A stretch of 64,000 bases of DNA. Source: Rickettsiella endosymbiont of Miltochrista miniata. GTDB taxonomy: Bacteria; Pseudomonadota; Gammaproteobacteria; Diplorickettsiales; Diplorickettsiaceae. Shown one piece after another: positions 36,229-47,084 of this stretch (its first letter is position 1; each line of letters starts with the position of its first letter). The stretch lies in the NCBI RefSeq assembly GCF_964031245.1, contig NZ_OZ035017.1:1519402-1583401 (forward strand), written 5' to 3'. Below the pieces are notes generated by a model. It had not been told where the DNA came from and made no database searches. It saw only the letters and a list, made by a program, of their open reading frames with translations. The translations under genes were made by a program, and so were the position numbers.

Positions 36229-36609
36229 CAGGGGAGCAGTATATACGATCAGATCATAGGCACAAACCAGCTTGCATCGTTCCTTAATAGAAAAAATCAA
36301 CTATCCTGTTAAAAACTCCCTCTGAATATTCAGTATTTGGATGCAATTCTGTATCCTCAAATACAATACTGGAAACACCTAAACCCTTTTATAGAGGCCA
36401 GAAGTATAGAGGATATAAACCATCTATACTACCGGTAGAAATGGTAGATAAGCAAGTTAGTTCCGGTGTAAGATAGCTTTAAAACTAGGCTAGCTGATCT
36501 CCTTTTGAAAGGAAGCTCAGGATTTTGGAACTAAGTTAGAGGATAGGGATTTCAGCAGCCAGATTTAGAATTACATAAAATTTTAGACTATAAAGTTAGG
36601 GCTTAGATT
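36229..36609. other. Structured non-coding gap upstream of amgK
   Basis: The gap holds three inverted repeats. GTATTTG/CAAATAC is at 36333-36339 and 36358-36364. AGTATAGA/TCTATACT is at 36403-36410 and 36423-36430, perfect 8-base arms. CTGA-CCTTT/AAAGG-TCAG is at 36494-36520. No open frame of note. It could be a small RNA, an mRNA leader or old repeat debris; no known RNA family was recognised. Confidence 0.45.
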
Positions 36610-37632
36610 ATGTCTATTTTTGAACAAACATCGCAATTAACGTCATTAAGAAATTGGTTAAAAGAGTCTTGTTCTTTACCAGACGCAAACCTTGATCTGC
36701 AGCCATTAATAAATGACGCGAGCTCGCGACAATATTTTCGCTTGCGATTAGATAACTTTAGTCATATTGTTATGATCGCTCCTCCAGACAAAGAAAATAT
36801 AATTAATTTTGTTGCCATTGCTAGGGATTTTGCAAGCCAAGGCATCTATACACCAGAAATACTTGCTTATAACATTGAACAAGGATTTATGTTACTAAGT
36901 GATTTAGGTAATGATTTATATTTGAATATTTTAAATTCAAATACTGCTGATGATTTATATACGCGTGCTTTATCGGTTATCTATCAAATTCAAGTTTGCA
37001 ATCCAAAACTTCCAAACAATCAAGCTTTAAATTTATTTAACGAGGAGCATATACGTTTGGAATTTGACATATTTATTGATTGGTTTTTACTCAAACATTT
37101 AGAATTAAATATAACCAAAGAATTTAGCAATATACTCGAAAATACTTTTAAACTGCTAATTGGCTCAGCTCTAGAGCAGCCACAGGTCTGCGTTCATCGA
37201 GATTATCATTCCCGTAATCTATTGTTGTTAGAAAACAAAAAAGTGGGTGTATTAGACTTTCAAGACGCTGTTTATGGACCCATTACCTATGATGCCGCCT
37301 CATTATTACGAGATGCTTATATTGATTGGCCGAAAGAGCAAGTCGACAAATGGATATCAAAATTTTACGATATGCTACATCTAAACGATCAACATCCTCT
37401 AGAAAAATTTTTTCGTTGGTTTGATCTTATAAGTATCCAAAGACATTTAAAAATACTCGGAATTTTTGCACGACTTTGTTATCGTGATAATAAACCACAT
37501 TATTTACCGCTAATTTTTCGAGTATTAAATTATATCAATAAAGCCTGTGAGAGCTATCCTGAGCTCTCCGAATTTAAGGAACTATTGGAAACAAAGATTC
37601 AAACTAAGTCGTATGAGAAAGAAAAAAAATGA
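36610..37632 (+). CDS. amgK: AmgK-like MurNAc/GlcNAc anomeric sugar kinase
   Basis: Aminoglycoside-phosphotransferase-fold kinase that phosphorylates MurNAc at C1 in cell-wall recycling. The APH catalytic block VCVHRDYHSRNLLLL (HxDxxxxN) and the metal block GVLDFQDAVYGPITYDAASLLRD are present. Length 340 and the next gene (murU-like) give the amgK-murU pair known from Pseudomonas, where it bypasses de novo UDP-MurNAc synthesis and affects fosfomycin sensitivity. The stop overlaps the start of the next gene by 4 bases (ATGA). Confidence 0.9.
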   Translation: MSIFEQTSQLTSLRNWLKESCSLPDANLDLQPLINDASSRQYFRLRLDNFSHIVMIAPPDKENIINFVAIARDFASQGIYTPEILAYNIEQGFMLLSDLGNDLYLNILNSNTADDLYTRALSVIYQIQVCNPKLPNNQALNLFNEEHIRLEFDIFIDWFLLKHLELNITKEFSNILENTFKLLIGSALEQPQVCVHRDYHSRNLLLLENKKVGVLDFQDAVYGPITYDAASLLRDAYIDWPKEQVDKWISKFYDMLHLNDQHPLEKFFRWFDLISIQRHLKILGIFARLCYRDNKPHYLPLIFRVLNYINKACESYPELSEFKELLETKIQTKSYEKEKK

Positions 37633-38306
37633 AAGCGATGATACTTGCCGCCGGCCGAGGTCTGCGGCTGCGCCCTCTAACGGATAAAACGCCTAAACCC
37701 TTAATAATAGTCGCTAATCAGCCACTCATTGTGCACCAAGTATTAAAATTAGCAAAAATAGGCATTAAAGAAATAGTCATTAATGTTTCTTATCAAGCTA
37801 AACAAATTATAGACGCGCTAGGCGATGGCCGAGCTTACGGCGTTAGAATTGAATATTCTTTTGAACCAACCGCGCTCGAAACAGGAGGAGGAATTTGTCA
37901 AGCACTAAGCATTTTGGGATCCAATCCATTTATTGTCATAAGTGCTGATATCTGGACAGATTTTTCATTGGAATGTTTATTATCGCACGCATTAAATTCG
38001 TTTGCCCTAGCCCATCTTATCTTAGTGGACAATCCAAGTTTTCATCCCCAAGGTGATTTTAATCTTACCCAAACTGGTTTATTAAACTTAGATGACACTT
38101 CAAATAAATTTACCTTTGCTAGCCTTGGAGTTTATCACCCCGATATATTTCAAAGTAAATCAGGGGCATTTCCGCTATCATCGCTGTTATATGAGTATAT
38201 AGCTGAAAAGAAAATAACTGGGGAATATTATAAAGGCTTATGGTTTAACATAGGAACACCTACCGAATTGGAACGTCTCAATGATTATCTGAACCAAAAA
38301 AAGTAA
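37629..38306 (+). CDS. murU: MurNAc-1-phosphate uridylyltransferase (MurU)
   Basis: Nucleotidyltransferase that makes UDP-MurNAc from MurNAc-1-phosphate in the peptidoglycan recycling route. The start motif is MKAMILAAGRGLRLRPLTD with PKPLI, followed by the ISADIWTD metal-binding block. Length 225 matches MurU (223) rather than longer glucose-1-phosphate enzymes. Coupled to amgK by a 4-base overlap. A full dispersed repeat copy follows its stop and leads into proC. Confidence 0.9.
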   Translation: MKAMILAAGRGLRLRPLTDKTPKPLIIVANQPLIVHQVLKLAKIGIKEIVINVSYQAKQIIDALGDGRAYGVRIEYSFEPTALETGGGICQALSILGSNPFIVISADIWTDFSLECLLSHALNSFALAHLILVDNPSFHPQGDFNLTQTGLLNLDDTSNKFTFASLGVYHPDIFQSKSGAFPLSSLLYEYIAEKKITGEYYKGLWFNIGTPTELERLNDYLNQKK

Positions 38307-38314
38307 GCAGAAAT

Positions 38315-38432
38315 ATAATCACAGCAATTGAGTTTTTGGCAAGTGCCGCGCCCATGCAGTAATCATGGTATATTCTAACAACCATGAGGATGTAAGTTGA
38401 GCGGCCATTTATTCAAGTGCGAAGAGTATATG
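38315..38432 (+). repeat. Dispersed repeat, full copy E (murU to proC)
   Basis: The only full copy on the plus strand. It runs from TATAATCACAGCAATTGAG, eight bases after the murU stop, to GAAGAGTATATG, whose ATG is the likely proC start (38430). AGGA (38387-38390) lies 6 bases before TTG (38397), which is in frame with proC. Inner stems are GGCA-AG-TGCC and CCATG/CATGG (around 38352-38368). Confidence 0.85.
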
Positions 38433-39251
38433 CAAAATTCTATTATCAGTTTCATTGGTGCAGGCAACATGGCAACTAGCCTAATCCAGGGCTTATTGAA
38501 AGAAAACTATCCTGCCAAAAACATATGGGCAACGAATAATAGTCTAGAGCAGCTAAATAAATTAAAAAATTTAAATATCAACCTGACTACTGACAATCGC
38601 CATGCTGTACAAGTGGCAGACATTGTCGTTTTAGCTGTAAAACCTCAAATATTAAAAAGCGTTGCTATTGAAATCGCTGAGCTTATCCAAGAGAAAAAAC
38701 CTTTAATTATTTCGATTGCAGTGGGTATCGATTTAAATAGCTTAGAACGGTACCTATCTCGTCAAAAATTAGCACTGATACGTTGCATGCCCAACACACC
38801 TGCTTTAATTGGTTGTGGAACAACCGGATTATTTGCAAATCAATATTGTTCGGATGCTCAAAAAAATGCGGCCGAATCTATCTTCCGCAGTGTAGGAACT
38901 GTCGTTTGGTTACCTACGGAAGAACAAATCGATATGGTTGCTACTTTATCAGGAAGTGGTCCGGCTTATTTTTTTCTATTTATGGAAGCCCTAGAACAAG
39001 CAGGCATTGAATTAGGTCTATCAAAAGAAAATGCTAATTTACTCACCTTACAAACTGCATTAGGATCCGTTCGAATGGCTATGGAAAGTAAAAATTCGAT
39101 GGCTGAGTTAAGACGACAGGTAACTTCACCGGGTGGCACGACTGAACGAGCGTTAGAATTTTTAAAAAACTCTGATTTTTCCGATATTGTAAAAAATTCT
39201 CTTAAAATAGCTAAAAATCGCGCAGAAGAATTAGCTAAGGGTCTTAAATAA
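38430..39251 (+). CDS. proC: Pyrroline-5-carboxylate reductase
   Basis: Last step of proline synthesis, NAD(P)H-dependent. The N-terminal Rossmann motif is ISFIGAGNMATSLIQGL. The conserved C-terminal blocks are CMPNTPALIGCG, SGSGPAYFFLFMEAL and LRRQVTSPGGTTERAL. ATG at 38430 gives 273 residues, the family norm, and GAAGAG sits just before it. A TTG at 38397 with AGGA upstream is in frame and would add 11 residues coded by the repeat (MSGHLFKCEEY). Both starts lie within the dispersed repeat, so the repeat appears to control its translation. Confidence 0.95.
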   Translation: MQNSIISFIGAGNMATSLIQGLLKENYPAKNIWATNNSLEQLNKLKNLNINLTTDNRHAVQVADIVVLAVKPQILKSVAIEIAELIQEKKPLIISIAVGIDLNSLERYLSRQKLALIRCMPNTPALIGCGTTGLFANQYCSDAQKNAAESIFRSVGTVVWLPTEEQIDMVATLSGSGPAYFFLFMEALEQAGIELGLSKENANLLTLQTALGSVRMAMESKNSMAELRRQVTSPGGTTERALEFLKNSDFSDIVKNSLKIAKNRAEELAKGLK

Positions 39252-39306
39252 ATTTATTATTAATATTTGTATTATTATAAATATTGATCATTCATTTTTA
39301 TGAAGC

Positions 39307-40368
39307 ATGAAATTATCTCCTCAAGTCTGCAACCAACTTTTCCCCGAGCAGTCAGTTGATAAAATCAGCCATTTAGACAGCGGGAAAATGGGTAGTGTTT
39401 ATACAGTTACACTAAATAATGGAGAAATCCTTTGTGTTAAAATTTTAACAAAAAATCACCATTCTAAGCTGCAAGATAGTAATGGTTGGAAATTGGCTTA
39501 TGAAGATTTAGATTTTCATTTTAAATCTTATGAAGATAATCAATATTTTTATTTTACCATTCCTTATTTTAAGGGGGAGTTATTTCATTATGCAAGTCAA
39601 TATTCCCTTAGATCAAGATTTCAAATCATTCAGAATTTAATTAAAGCTACGGCTGATATTCACCGCAAAGGGCTTATTCATAGGGACTTAAAATGTAATA
39701 ATATAATTATTAATAAGACGTTAGGAAATAAAGTAAATATTATTGATTTTGGTAGAAGCGTTAATGTTTTTCTATCTACTAAAATGAATGAAGAAAAAGA
39801 AGAACTCCTTGAAAAAGCAACAGCCGATATACCTGCATTACAATTACCCGGCCAAGGAACTAGACCATCCAATATAAGAAGAGTTTTTCAACCTTACACA
39901 GCACCAGAATATTTCAAAAAGCATTATTATAATGGATCTACTATTGGATTTCGATCCGATTATTATTCGATAGCACAGCTATTCAGATTTTTAATTCCAG
40001 AATATTCTTATCTAGCGGATGAAGTGCTGCATACGGAAGGACTAGATCGTAATGCAGCCTTTGCAGATTTTTCCAGAAAAATAGATGATACGATTATGAA
40101 TAATAAGTTTAATCCGAGATTTGACGAAAATAATAGTGTTTTTTCTAAGCAGTTTATTTTTTACAAAAAAATAATTTTTTTTATACGCCAAATCCTAGAT
40201 AGATTATTTGCTCTTACTTTTCAGTACCCCGAACAAACATTTAAACACACTAATGAATGCAATAATCATAAAAATATTGCAGTCGGGTTTTTTAAACGAG
40301 ACAAACAAAACACAATGGATATAAATTCTGCAAGTTACATATCCAGAAATCCTACCTTTTGTAGATAA
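39307..40368 (+). CDS. Eukaryotic-like Ser/Thr protein kinase
   Basis: A 353-residue soluble Hanks-type kinase. The glycine loop is [10 protein letters not shown] (25-34), the ATP Lys is Lys45 (CVKIL), the catalytic loop is HRDLKCNN (125-132; Asp127, Asn132) and the metal motif is DFGRS (147-151). APE appears as APEYF after the activation segment. All catalytic residues are present, so it should be active. There is no membrane helix or extracellular sensor domain, unlike most bacterial PknB-type kinases. In host-associated Legionellales, soluble kinases of this kind are often delivered into host cells, but export is not shown. The 3' end overlaps the convergent pckA by 17 bases. Confidence 0.85.
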   Translation: MKLSPQVCNQLFPEQSVDKISHLDSGKMGSVYTVTLNNGEILCVKILTKNHHSKLQDSNGWKLAYEDLDFHFKSYEDNQYFYFTIPYFKGELFHYASQYSLRSRFQIIQNLIKATADIHRKGLIHRDLKCNNIIINKTLGNKVNIIDFGRSVNVFLSTKMNEEKEELLEKATADIPALQLPGQGTRPSNIRRVFQPYTAPEYFKKHYYNGSTIGFRSDYYSIAQLFRFLIPEYSYLADEVLHTEGLDRNAAFADFSRKIDDTIMNNKFNPRFDENNSVFSKQFIFYKKIIFFIRQILDRLFALTFQYPEQTFKHTNECNNHKNIAVGFFKRDKQNTMDINSASYISRNPTFCR

Positions 40369-41926
40369 CTGGTCCGGCATCTCGAATGGCAGGGCTCACA
40401 TCAAACTGTTTAAAATTATTAATGAATTTATTGATGAGTTCGTGTGCCTTAACATCATATTCTTTAGCATTTTTCCATGTCTTTTTTGGATTTAATAAAT
40501 GACTCTCCAAACCAGATAACTGTTTAGGAATAGAAAAATTAAAACCCGGTAATGATTCTGATTCAGCTTTATCTACTTCATCATTCAAAATAGCTTTAAT
40601 AATGGCGCGCGTTACCGGAATAGAAAAGCGCTGTCCTCCATCTCCATAGGCACCGCCCGTCCAGCCAGTATTAACCAGATATACTTTGGCATGACTGGTT
40701 TTTAAGCGCTTAATTAGTAATTCAGCATAGACTTTTGCCGGTCTCGGGAAAAATGGTGCGCCAAAGCATGTGCTAAATGTGGTTTTAATGGGTTCTGTTT
40801 GACCCACTTCCGTGCTACCTACTAATGCGGTATAACCACTTAAAAAATAATAAGCCGCTTGTTCATGGTTCAAACAAGCAACCGGTGGTAAAACACCATA
40901 TAAATCGCAACAAAGAAAAATGACCGCATCCGGCAAACGATCAACGCGGTTTGCACGAAAACGAGATTCAATAAAATCCAACGGATAGGCTACTCGGGTA
41001 TTTTGAGTCAGAGTTGCATCTTTGTAATCTGGCTTCAAAGAGTTAGGATCTAACACTACATTTTCCATCACAGCACCATGACGGATAGCATTCCAGATTA
41101 AAGGCTCGCGTTCTTTAGATAAATCAATGCACTTAGCGTAACAACCCCCTTCAAAATTAAACACACCTGTTTCGCTCCAACCATGCTCATCGTCGCCAAT
41201 CAAAAAACGATCGGGATCAGCGGATAAAGTCGTTTTACCAGTACCAGACAACCCAAAAAATAAAGCGACATCACCCTCTTTTCCTACATTGGCTGAACAA
41301 TGCATAGGCAAAACATCGACTGCGGGCAGCAAATAATTCATTACCGAAAACATGGCTTTTTTAATTTCACCAGCATATCTATGTCCACATAACAAAACCT
41401 TACGCTCGGTTAGATGGATAACTAAAGTTGCATCACTATTAACTCCATCGCGTTGTGGATCGGTCTTTAAACCTGGAACACTTAGAATCGTCCATTCTGG
41501 CTTAGCGATTTTTCCATAAAAATCATCAGGCCGAATAAAAAGTTGCCTAGCAAATAAATTATGCCAAGCAAATTCAGTGATGACCTTAACAGGTAGATAA
41601 TAAGTTGGGTCAGCTCCAACTTGTAGATTAGAAATAAACAGATCGACTTCTTTGGCATATTGCTCAGCACGCTGCCATAAGGCATGAAAACGATCTTCTG
41701 AAAAAGCTTGATTAATGGAATCCCAATCGATGTCCTTCTCGCTATTTGGTTCTGCAACAATAAATTTATCTTTGGGAGAACGCCCAGTTCGTTTACCTGT
41801 AGAGACTGCTAGCGCGCCATTAGCTGCAATAACGCCTTCTTTTCTTTCTACAGCATAGTTGATCAGCTCTTCTGCAGATAAATCAACAAAGATTTTCGAC
41901 GAATTTTTGGATTGGACGGCTGACAT
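40352..41926 (-). CDS. pckA: Phosphoenolpyruvate carboxykinase (ATP)
   Basis: Converts oxaloacetate to PEP for gluconeogenesis, a useful step for a bacterium living on amino acids. The P-loop is [14 protein letters not shown] and the metal/substrate block is [11 protein letters not shown]. The N-terminal block [13 protein letters not shown] is present, as is [17 protein letters not shown]. Length 524 is normal (E. coli 540). Single gene, converging with the kinase gene, whose end it overlaps. Confidence 0.97.
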   Translation of the reverse strand: MSAVQSKNSSKIFVDLSAEELINYAVERKEGVIAANGALAVSTGKRTGRSPKDKFIVAEPNSEKDIDWDSINQAFSEDRFHALWQRAEQYAKEVDLFISNLQVGADPTYYLPVKVITEFAWHNLFARQLFIRPDDFYGKIAKPEWTILSVPGLKTDPQRDGVNSDATLVIHLTERKVLLCGHRYAGEIKKAMFSVMNYLLPAVDVLPMHCSANVGKEGDVALFFGLSGTGKTTLSADPDRFLIGDDEHGWSETGVFNFEGGCYAKCIDLSKEREPLIWNAIRHGAVMENVVLDPNSLKPDYKDATLTQNTRVAYPLDFIESRFRANRVDRLPDAVIFLCCDLYGVLPPVACLNHEQAAYYFLSGYTALVGSTEVGQTEPIKTTFSTCFGAPFFPRPAKVYAELLIKRLKTSHAKVYLVNTGWTGGAYGDGGQRFSIPVTRAIIKAILNDEVDKAESESLPGFNFSIPKQLSGLESHLLNPKKTWKNAKEYDVKAHELINKFINNFKQFDVSPAIRDAGPVIYKR

Positions 41927-42122
41927 AGCCTACACTCCTTAACTTAACAGAAGCCGGCATGTTAACACAGATAAAATAGCAATAACATTCTGCTAAGGAC
42001 TTATATATTAAGCACTGCAGACTAGGGTCCTTTCATAAAATTTCTAGTATTCAGAACAAAAAAATAAAAAACTTGAATTAAATGTATTAAATTAGCAGAA
42101 TAACAATAAGTTAAAATTAAGT

Positions 42123-43223
42123 ATGATTATGACTCTATCAAAACCACGTTTACTCACTGGCGATACGCCCACGGGAAAACTCCATCTTGGTCATTGGGTA
42201 GGTTCTCTAGCTTTACGCGTGGCTTTGCAAAAAAGCTACGACTGTTACTTCATTATTGCTAATGTCCATGCGTTTACTACGCGCGCGGAATTTCCCGAAG
42301 AAATTCGCCAAAATACCTTAGAGATTGCGTTAGATTACCTGGCTGCGGGCATCGACCCTAAGCAAAGTAATATTTTTATTCAGTCTGAAATTCCCGCCAT
42401 CGCTGAACTTACCTGTTTTTTCAGTATGCTGATTTCTTTTCCTAGAGTCATGCGCAACCCGACTATTAAAGATGAAATCCGCCAAAAAAATCTGGGTGAT
42501 AATTATCCCTTTGGCTTTTTATTGTATCCTGTCGGACAGGTGGCCGATATACTTAGTTTTCGCCCTGAAATTGTACCCGTAGGCGAAGATCAAATCGCTC
42601 ATTTAGAGTTAGCGCGCGAATGTGCGCGTCGCTTTAACCAAATTTATTGCGGTGTTGATCCACAAACAAAAGACGAAGATTATGTCGCGAATGGCGGATT
42701 ATTCCCTATCATCCAAGCAAAACTCAGTCCGGTGCGGCGATTAATCGGAACCGGCCCCCCTAATGCTGATGGGGTACTACCCAAAATGAGCAAATCCTTA
42801 AATAATGCCATTTATCTTAGTGATGACGCTGACACAATCAAGAAAAAAGTAATGGGCATGTATACCGATCCACATCGATTACGAGCGACAGATCCGGGGA
42901 CTGTTGAAAATAATCCTATATGGATATTCCATGACGTATTCAATCCCGATAAAGAATGGGTTATTGAAGCGAAAGATAAATATCGTAAGGGCCAAATCAA
43001 AGACGTGGAATGCAAACATAAGCTAATCGATATATTGGTTGAAATAACTCAACCCATACGTGAACGTCGAAAAATATATGAAAAAGACCTGAGTGAAGTT
43101 TTACGGATTTTAAAGCAAGGTACGGAGCAAGCCAATAAAATTGCTGAAGATACTCTAATCAAAGCTAAAACCTTTATGAAACAAGATTATTTTAAACGTA
43201 TTGTTAAACTCAACACAGAATAA
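42123..43223 (+). CDS. trpS: Tryptophanyl-tRNA synthetase
   Basis: Class I synthetase for tRNA-Trp. The HIGH region is TPTGKLHLGHWVGSL and KMSKS is [10 protein letters not shown]. The length, 366, is about 30 over E. coli TrpS. The part before KMSKS (RLIGTGPPNADGVLP) is longer than usual and fits a less common TrpRS subgroup. ATG at 42123, with a second Met two codons later. Convergent with dcd. Confidence 0.96.
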   Translation: MIMTLSKPRLLTGDTPTGKLHLGHWVGSLALRVALQKSYDCYFIIANVHAFTTRAEFPEEIRQNTLEIALDYLAAGIDPKQSNIFIQSEIPAIAELTCFFSMLISFPRVMRNPTIKDEIRQKNLGDNYPFGFLLYPVGQVADILSFRPEIVPVGEDQIAHLELARECARRFNQIYCGVDPQTKDEDYVANGGLFPIIQAKLSPVRRLIGTGPPNADGVLPKMSKSLNNAIYLSDDADTIKKKVMGMYTDPHRLRATDPGTVENNPIWIFHDVFNPDKEWVIEAKDKYRKGQIKDVECKHKLIDILVEITQPIRERRKIYEKDLSEVLRILKQGTEQANKIAEDTLIKAKTFMKQDYFKRIVKLNTE

Positions 43224-43232
43224 TGGTAAGAA

Positions 43233-43799
43233 TTAAGTGACAGGTAAGGTAACTCCTCGCTGGCCTTGATATTTGCCTTGACGATCGCGATAGGAAACTT
43301 GGCAAACCTCATCTGATTCTAAAAATAACATCTGTGCCACACCTTCATTCGCGTATATTTTAGCAGGTAAGGGCGTGGTATTGGAAAATTCGAGTGTGAC
43401 TTGGCCTTCCCATTCTGGTTCTAAAGGCGTCACATTGACAATAATTCCACAGCGTGCATAGGTGGACTTGCCGACACAAATAGTAAGGATATTTCTTGGA
43501 ATTCGAAAATATTCAATCGTGTGTGCTAAGGCAAAGGAATTAGGGGGAATAATACAGACGTCATTTTTTACATCGACAAAACTGCCCTCGGAAAAACTTT
43601 TAGGGTCGACAATAGCAGAATTGATATTGGTAAACACACGAAATTCATTGGCACAACGCACATCGTATCCGTAGCTAGAAACGCCATAAGAAATGATCCG
43701 CCCACCCGCGGTTTGACGCACCTGTTTAGCTTCAAATGGCTCTATCATATTGTATTCTTTTGCCATGCGGCAAATCCACGCATCTGATTTTATAGACAT
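43233..43799 (-). CDS. dcd: dCTP deaminase
   Basis: Makes dUTP from dCTP for thymidylate synthesis. Conserved blocks are [30 protein letters not shown] and the active-site region [17 protein letters not shown]. Length 188 is typical (E. coli 193). It lies behind apbC on the same strand, 20 bases away, the usual dcd-apbC-metG neighbourhood. Confidence 0.96.
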   Translation of the reverse strand: MSIKSDAWICRMAKEYNMIEPFEAKQVRQTAGGRIISYGVSSYGYDVRCANEFRVFTNINSAIVDPKSFSEGSFVDVKNDVCIIPPNSFALAHTIEYFRIPRNILTICVGKSTYARCGIIVNVTPLEPEWEGQVTLEFSNTTPLPAKIYANEGVAQMLFLESDEVCQVSYRDRQGKYQGQRGVTLPVT

Positions 43800-43819
43800 A
43801 ATAATTTTTTTCCTAAATA

Positions 43820-44641
43820 CTATTGCTTCTCTATAACAATTTTTGGAAATCGAAAAGCTTTAGTTTTTGAGTTTCTTAACTGATCAGCTATTTTATTGGC
43901 TATGCCTCGATAAATATCAGCGATAGCACTCTGTGGTTCCGCAAGAAAAATAGGCTTACCTGAATCAGCTTGCTTGCGAATCCTACTATCTAACGGTAGA
44001 ACGCCTAATAGGGTAATGTTACATTCTTTGGCAATTCGCTCACCCCCACCATCACCAAAGATAGATTCCCCATGACCGCATTTCTTACACACATGCGTAC
44101 ACATATTCTCGACTACGCCCAATAAGGGCACTTTTACCTTATTAAACATACCAATGGCTTTGCGTACATCTAGCAAAGCAATATCTTGAGGTGTCGTTAC
44201 TATCACTGCCCCAGCGAGAGGAATTTTTTGAGTTAAGGTTAATTGGATATCACCCGTACCCGGTGGCAAATCCACAATCAAATAGTCCAAGTTATCCCAG
44301 TGAGTATCGTTTAATAATTGCTGTAAAGCGCCCGTAGCCATAGGGCCACGCCATATCATTGGGGTATTCACATCGATTAAATAGCCTATGGACATAGACT
44401 GTAGGCCATGAGCATATACAGGCTCTAAAGTTTTACCATCCTTGCTGGTTGGCTTCTCACTAACACCTAACATCTGCGGTTGATTGGGACCATAGATATC
44501 CGCGTCCAATATACCAACTCTAACACCTTTTTTTTCTGCGAGCGCCAATGCCAAATTAACAGCAGTCGTTGACTTCCCAACACCCCCTTTTCCAGAGGCA
44601 ACAGCAATAATATGTTTAACCCTATCAGTAATTTTTAACAT
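43820..44641 (-). CDS. apbC: Mrp/ApbC iron-sulfur cluster carrier ATPase
   Basis: Cytoplasmic P-loop NTPase that carries and transfers Fe-S clusters. The deviant Walker A is [14 protein letters not shown] (16-29), and the Walker B region is [16 protein letters not shown]. The cluster-binding CxxC is CKKCG in [16 protein letters not shown]. At 273 residues it lacks the N-terminal DUF59 domain of longer Mrp proteins. Divergent from metG with 19 bases between annotated ends, as commonly seen. Confidence 0.94.
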   Translation of the reverse strand: MLKITDRVKHIIAVASGKGGVGKSTTAVNLALALAEKKGVRVGILDADIYGPNQPQMLGVSEKPTSKDGKTLEPVYAHGLQSMSIGYLIDVNTPMIWRGPMATGALQQLLNDTHWDNLDYLIVDLPPGTGDIQLTLTQKIPLAGAVIVTTPQDIALLDVRKAIGMFNKVKVPLLGVVENMCTHVCKKCGHGESIFGDGGGERIAKECNITLLGVLPLDSRIRKQADSGKPIFLAEPQSAIADIYRGIANKIADQLRNSKTKAFRFPKIVIEKQ

Positions 44642-44714
44642 GGCATTTTAGAATTATAACTTGACGTCACTCCTAGCAAAAAGGCAGAATCTGGGAATCA
44701 ATAATACGCAAAAG

Positions 44715-46388
44715 ATGAGTATGCAGCAAACACATCGCAAACTATTAGTCACAAGCGCTTTGCCTTATGCCAATGGCCCTTTGCATATCGGCCATCTATT
44801 AGAACACATTCAGGCAGATATTTGGGTGCGTTTTCAAAAAATGCTTGGACGTGATTGCATTTTTATATCCGGTGAAGATGCGCATGGTACGCCTGTAATG
44901 TTAGCAGCACAACAACGTGATATCAGTCCAGAGAGATTAGTGACTCATGTTGCGGAAGACCACAAGCGTGATCTCTCCGCATTTTATATCGATTTTGATA
45001 ATTTTTATACCACGCATTCCCCAGAAAATGAAGCATTAATAACGCTTATTTATCAGCGTATGAAAGATAAAGGAGATATCTATAGTAAGCTTATCCAACA
45101 AGCTTACGATCCAAAAACGCAAATGTTTTTACCGGATCGTTACGTCAAAGGAACATGCCCATGTTGTAAAAGCCCTGATCAATATGGTGATAACTGTGAA
45201 GTCTGTGGATCTACCTACTCCCCGCTGGATCTCATTGATCCTAAATCTACACTTTCGGGTGCAACACCGATTGCAAAAGAATCTGAACATTACTTTTTTA
45301 AACTTTCGAATTATTCAGATTTTCTACGCGAATGGATCACTACGAACAATCATCTTGCTGAAGAAATTAGTAATAAACTCTTAGAGTGGTTTAAGGAAGG
45401 TTTGCACGATCTCGATATCTCGAGAGACTCACCTTACTTTGGGTTTAAAATTCCAGGAACGGATAACAAATTTTTTTATGTATGGATCGATGCGCCTATT
45501 GGCTATATGGCAATCTTCAAAAATCTGTGTGAACATCGTGACAATCTTAACTTTGATGATTATTGGTCAGACCTAGCAAAAACTGAACTTTATCATTTCG
45601 TTGGCAAGGATATCATTAATTTCCACGCTATTTTCTGGCCTGCCATACTAAAAAGTGCAGACTTTCGCAGACCCACCGCTATTTTTGTACATGGTTATGT
45701 AACCGTTAATGGTAAAAAAATGTCAAAATCGCGCGGTACATTTATCACCGCACGTCATTATCTAAATTACTTGGATCCTGAATATTTACGCTATTACTAC
45801 GCCACAAAACTCACTCAGAAAGCGGAAGATATTGACTTTAATTTTGGAGATTTTGCCCAGAAAATTAATTCGGATTTGATAGGTAAACTGGTCAATATTG
45901 CAAGTCGCTGTGCAAGTTTTATAAATAAAAAATTTGCTAATAAATTGTCCGCAACTTCATTAATCCCCGAACTCATTCAAGAATTTATCCAAAAAGGTGA
46001 TGAGATTGCCGATTTCTATGAAAACCGCGACTACAATCGAGCAATGAAAAGTATTATGGAATTAGCCGATCAAGCAAATCAAATGATCGATGCGGAGAAA
46101 CCTTGGCTCTTGATAAAAAATTCTGACTGCATTCAGCGAGCTCAGGATGTATGTAGTTTAGGTTTAAATCTGTTTAGAATTTTAATGATCTATTTAAAGC
46201 CGGTATTGCCCATCACTGCTGAAAAAGTGGAACACTTTCTAAATATTCCTGTAATGACTTGGGATCAACGACAAAAAATCTTACTTGATCATACGATTAA
46301 CACTTTTACGCCTTTATTGCAGCGCATTCCTGAAGAAACTATCCAGAATATCCAAAAAACAGATTCTATAGCGCAGGTTAATGATTAA
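44715..46388 (+). CDS. metG: Methionyl-tRNA synthetase
   Basis: Class I synthetase for tRNA-Met. The HIGH motif is in [18 protein letters not shown] zinc knuckle CPCC...CEVCG (about 125-145) and KMSKSRGTF follow. With the ATG at 44715 it is 557 residues and ends after the anticodon-binding domain. The C-terminal tRNA-binding (EMAP-like) domain of the 677-residue E. coli enzyme is missing. In-frame codons before 44715 lead to a TTG at 44661, but they lie inside the divergent apbC region and are not favoured. ATG at 44721 is also possible. Confidence 0.95.
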   Translation: MSMQQTHRKLLVTSALPYANGPLHIGHLLEHIQADIWVRFQKMLGRDCIFISGEDAHGTPVMLAAQQRDISPERLVTHVAEDHKRDLSAFYIDFDNFYTTHSPENEALITLIYQRMKDKGDIYSKLIQQAYDPKTQMFLPDRYVKGTCPCCKSPDQYGDNCEVCGSTYSPLDLIDPKSTLSGATPIAKESEHYFFKLSNYSDFLREWITTNNHLAEEISNKLLEWFKEGLHDLDISRDSPYFGFKIPGTDNKFFYVWIDAPIGYMAIFKNLCEHRDNLNFDDYWSDLAKTELYHFVGKDIINFHAIFWPAILKSADFRRPTAIFVHGYVTVNGKKMSKSRGTFITARHYLNYLDPEYLRYYYATKLTQKAEDIDFNFGDFAQKINSDLIGKLVNIASRCASFINKKFANKLSATSLIPELIQEFIQKGDEIADFYENRDYNRAMKSIMELADQANQMIDAEKPWLLIKNSDCIQRAQDVCSLGLNLFRILMIYLKPVLPITAEKVEHFLNIPVMTWDQRQKILLDHTINTFTPLLQRIPEETIQNIQKTDSIAQVND

Positions 46389-46439
46389 TATATATTAGAC
46401 CAGAAGGCGCTATAGATGCGGCATAATATAATCTAAAAA

Positions 46440-47069
46440 ATGAAATCAAAAAAATTATCTCTCCAAACTAGAGATTTAAAAATGCCGGTTAACGAAATTG
46501 ATGCTTTACTACCGCAAACTCAATGTGGACAGTGTAGTTATTCGGGTTGTTTGCCTTACGCTCGGGCCATTTCAGAAGAAAAGGCTGAGATAAATCGTTG
46601 TCCGCCGGGCGGTGTAAAAACGCTACAGGCTTTAGCCAAATTGCTAGAAAAGAATCCTGAACCATTTATAGAAGAAATGCAGAAGCAGGAAAAGCCTGCT
46701 TTGACAGCGTATATACGCGAGTCCGAATGCATAGGCTGCACGAAGTGCATCCAAGCTTGTCCGGTTGATGCTATTATAGGTGCTGCCAAGCAATTACACG
46801 TGGTACTAACACAAGAGTGTACCGGTTGTGGGTTGTGTCTTGCACCTTGCCCAGTTGATTGTATTGATATGTTGTCTTTAAGTCCGCCTAACTATAAACC
46901 GCAACAGGCACGGCAGCGTTATTATGCAAAAAAGCAGCGACTTGAATTAAAACAAGATCAGAATAATCTAACTAAAAATATTTCACTCCCAAACGCACAA
47001 ACCGCTTATATACAAGCTGCAATTAAACGGGCAAAAGAAAAAAAACGACGCTTACAAATCAAAAACTAA
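46440..47069 (+). CDS. rnfB: RnfB/RsxB-like ferredoxin subunit, stand-alone
   Basis: Iron-sulfur protein of the Rnf/Rsx type. An N-terminal cluster domain [13 protein letters not shown]...CPPGG (three Cys plus one) precedes two 4Fe-4S ferredoxin motifs, [12 protein letters not shown] and [12 protein letters not shown]. The first membrane helix of full RnfB is absent; the protein starts soluble at [14 protein letters not shown]. The C-terminus is Lys-rich. No rnfA, C, D, G or E is nearby. The same lone rnfB beside metG occurs in Coxiella and Legionella relatives, so it likely serves a soluble electron-transfer role. It starts 51 bases after metG. Confidence 0.9.
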   Translation: MKSKKLSLQTRDLKMPVNEIDALLPQTQCGQCSYSGCLPYARAISEEKAEINRCPPGGVKTLQALAKLLEKNPEPFIEEMQKQEKPALTAYIRESECIGCTKCIQACPVDAIIGAAKQLHVVLTQECTGCGLCLAPCPVDCIDMLSLSPPNYKPQQARQRYYAKKQRLELKQDQNNLTKNISLPNAQTAYIQAAIKRAKEKKRRLQIKN

Positions 47070-47084
47070 AAACTAATCATACAA

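Noticed and set aside
44661-44714. Upstream TTG start for metG
   Set aside because: No ribosome site, and the added residues are unrelated to MetG N-termini; ATG 44715 is better.
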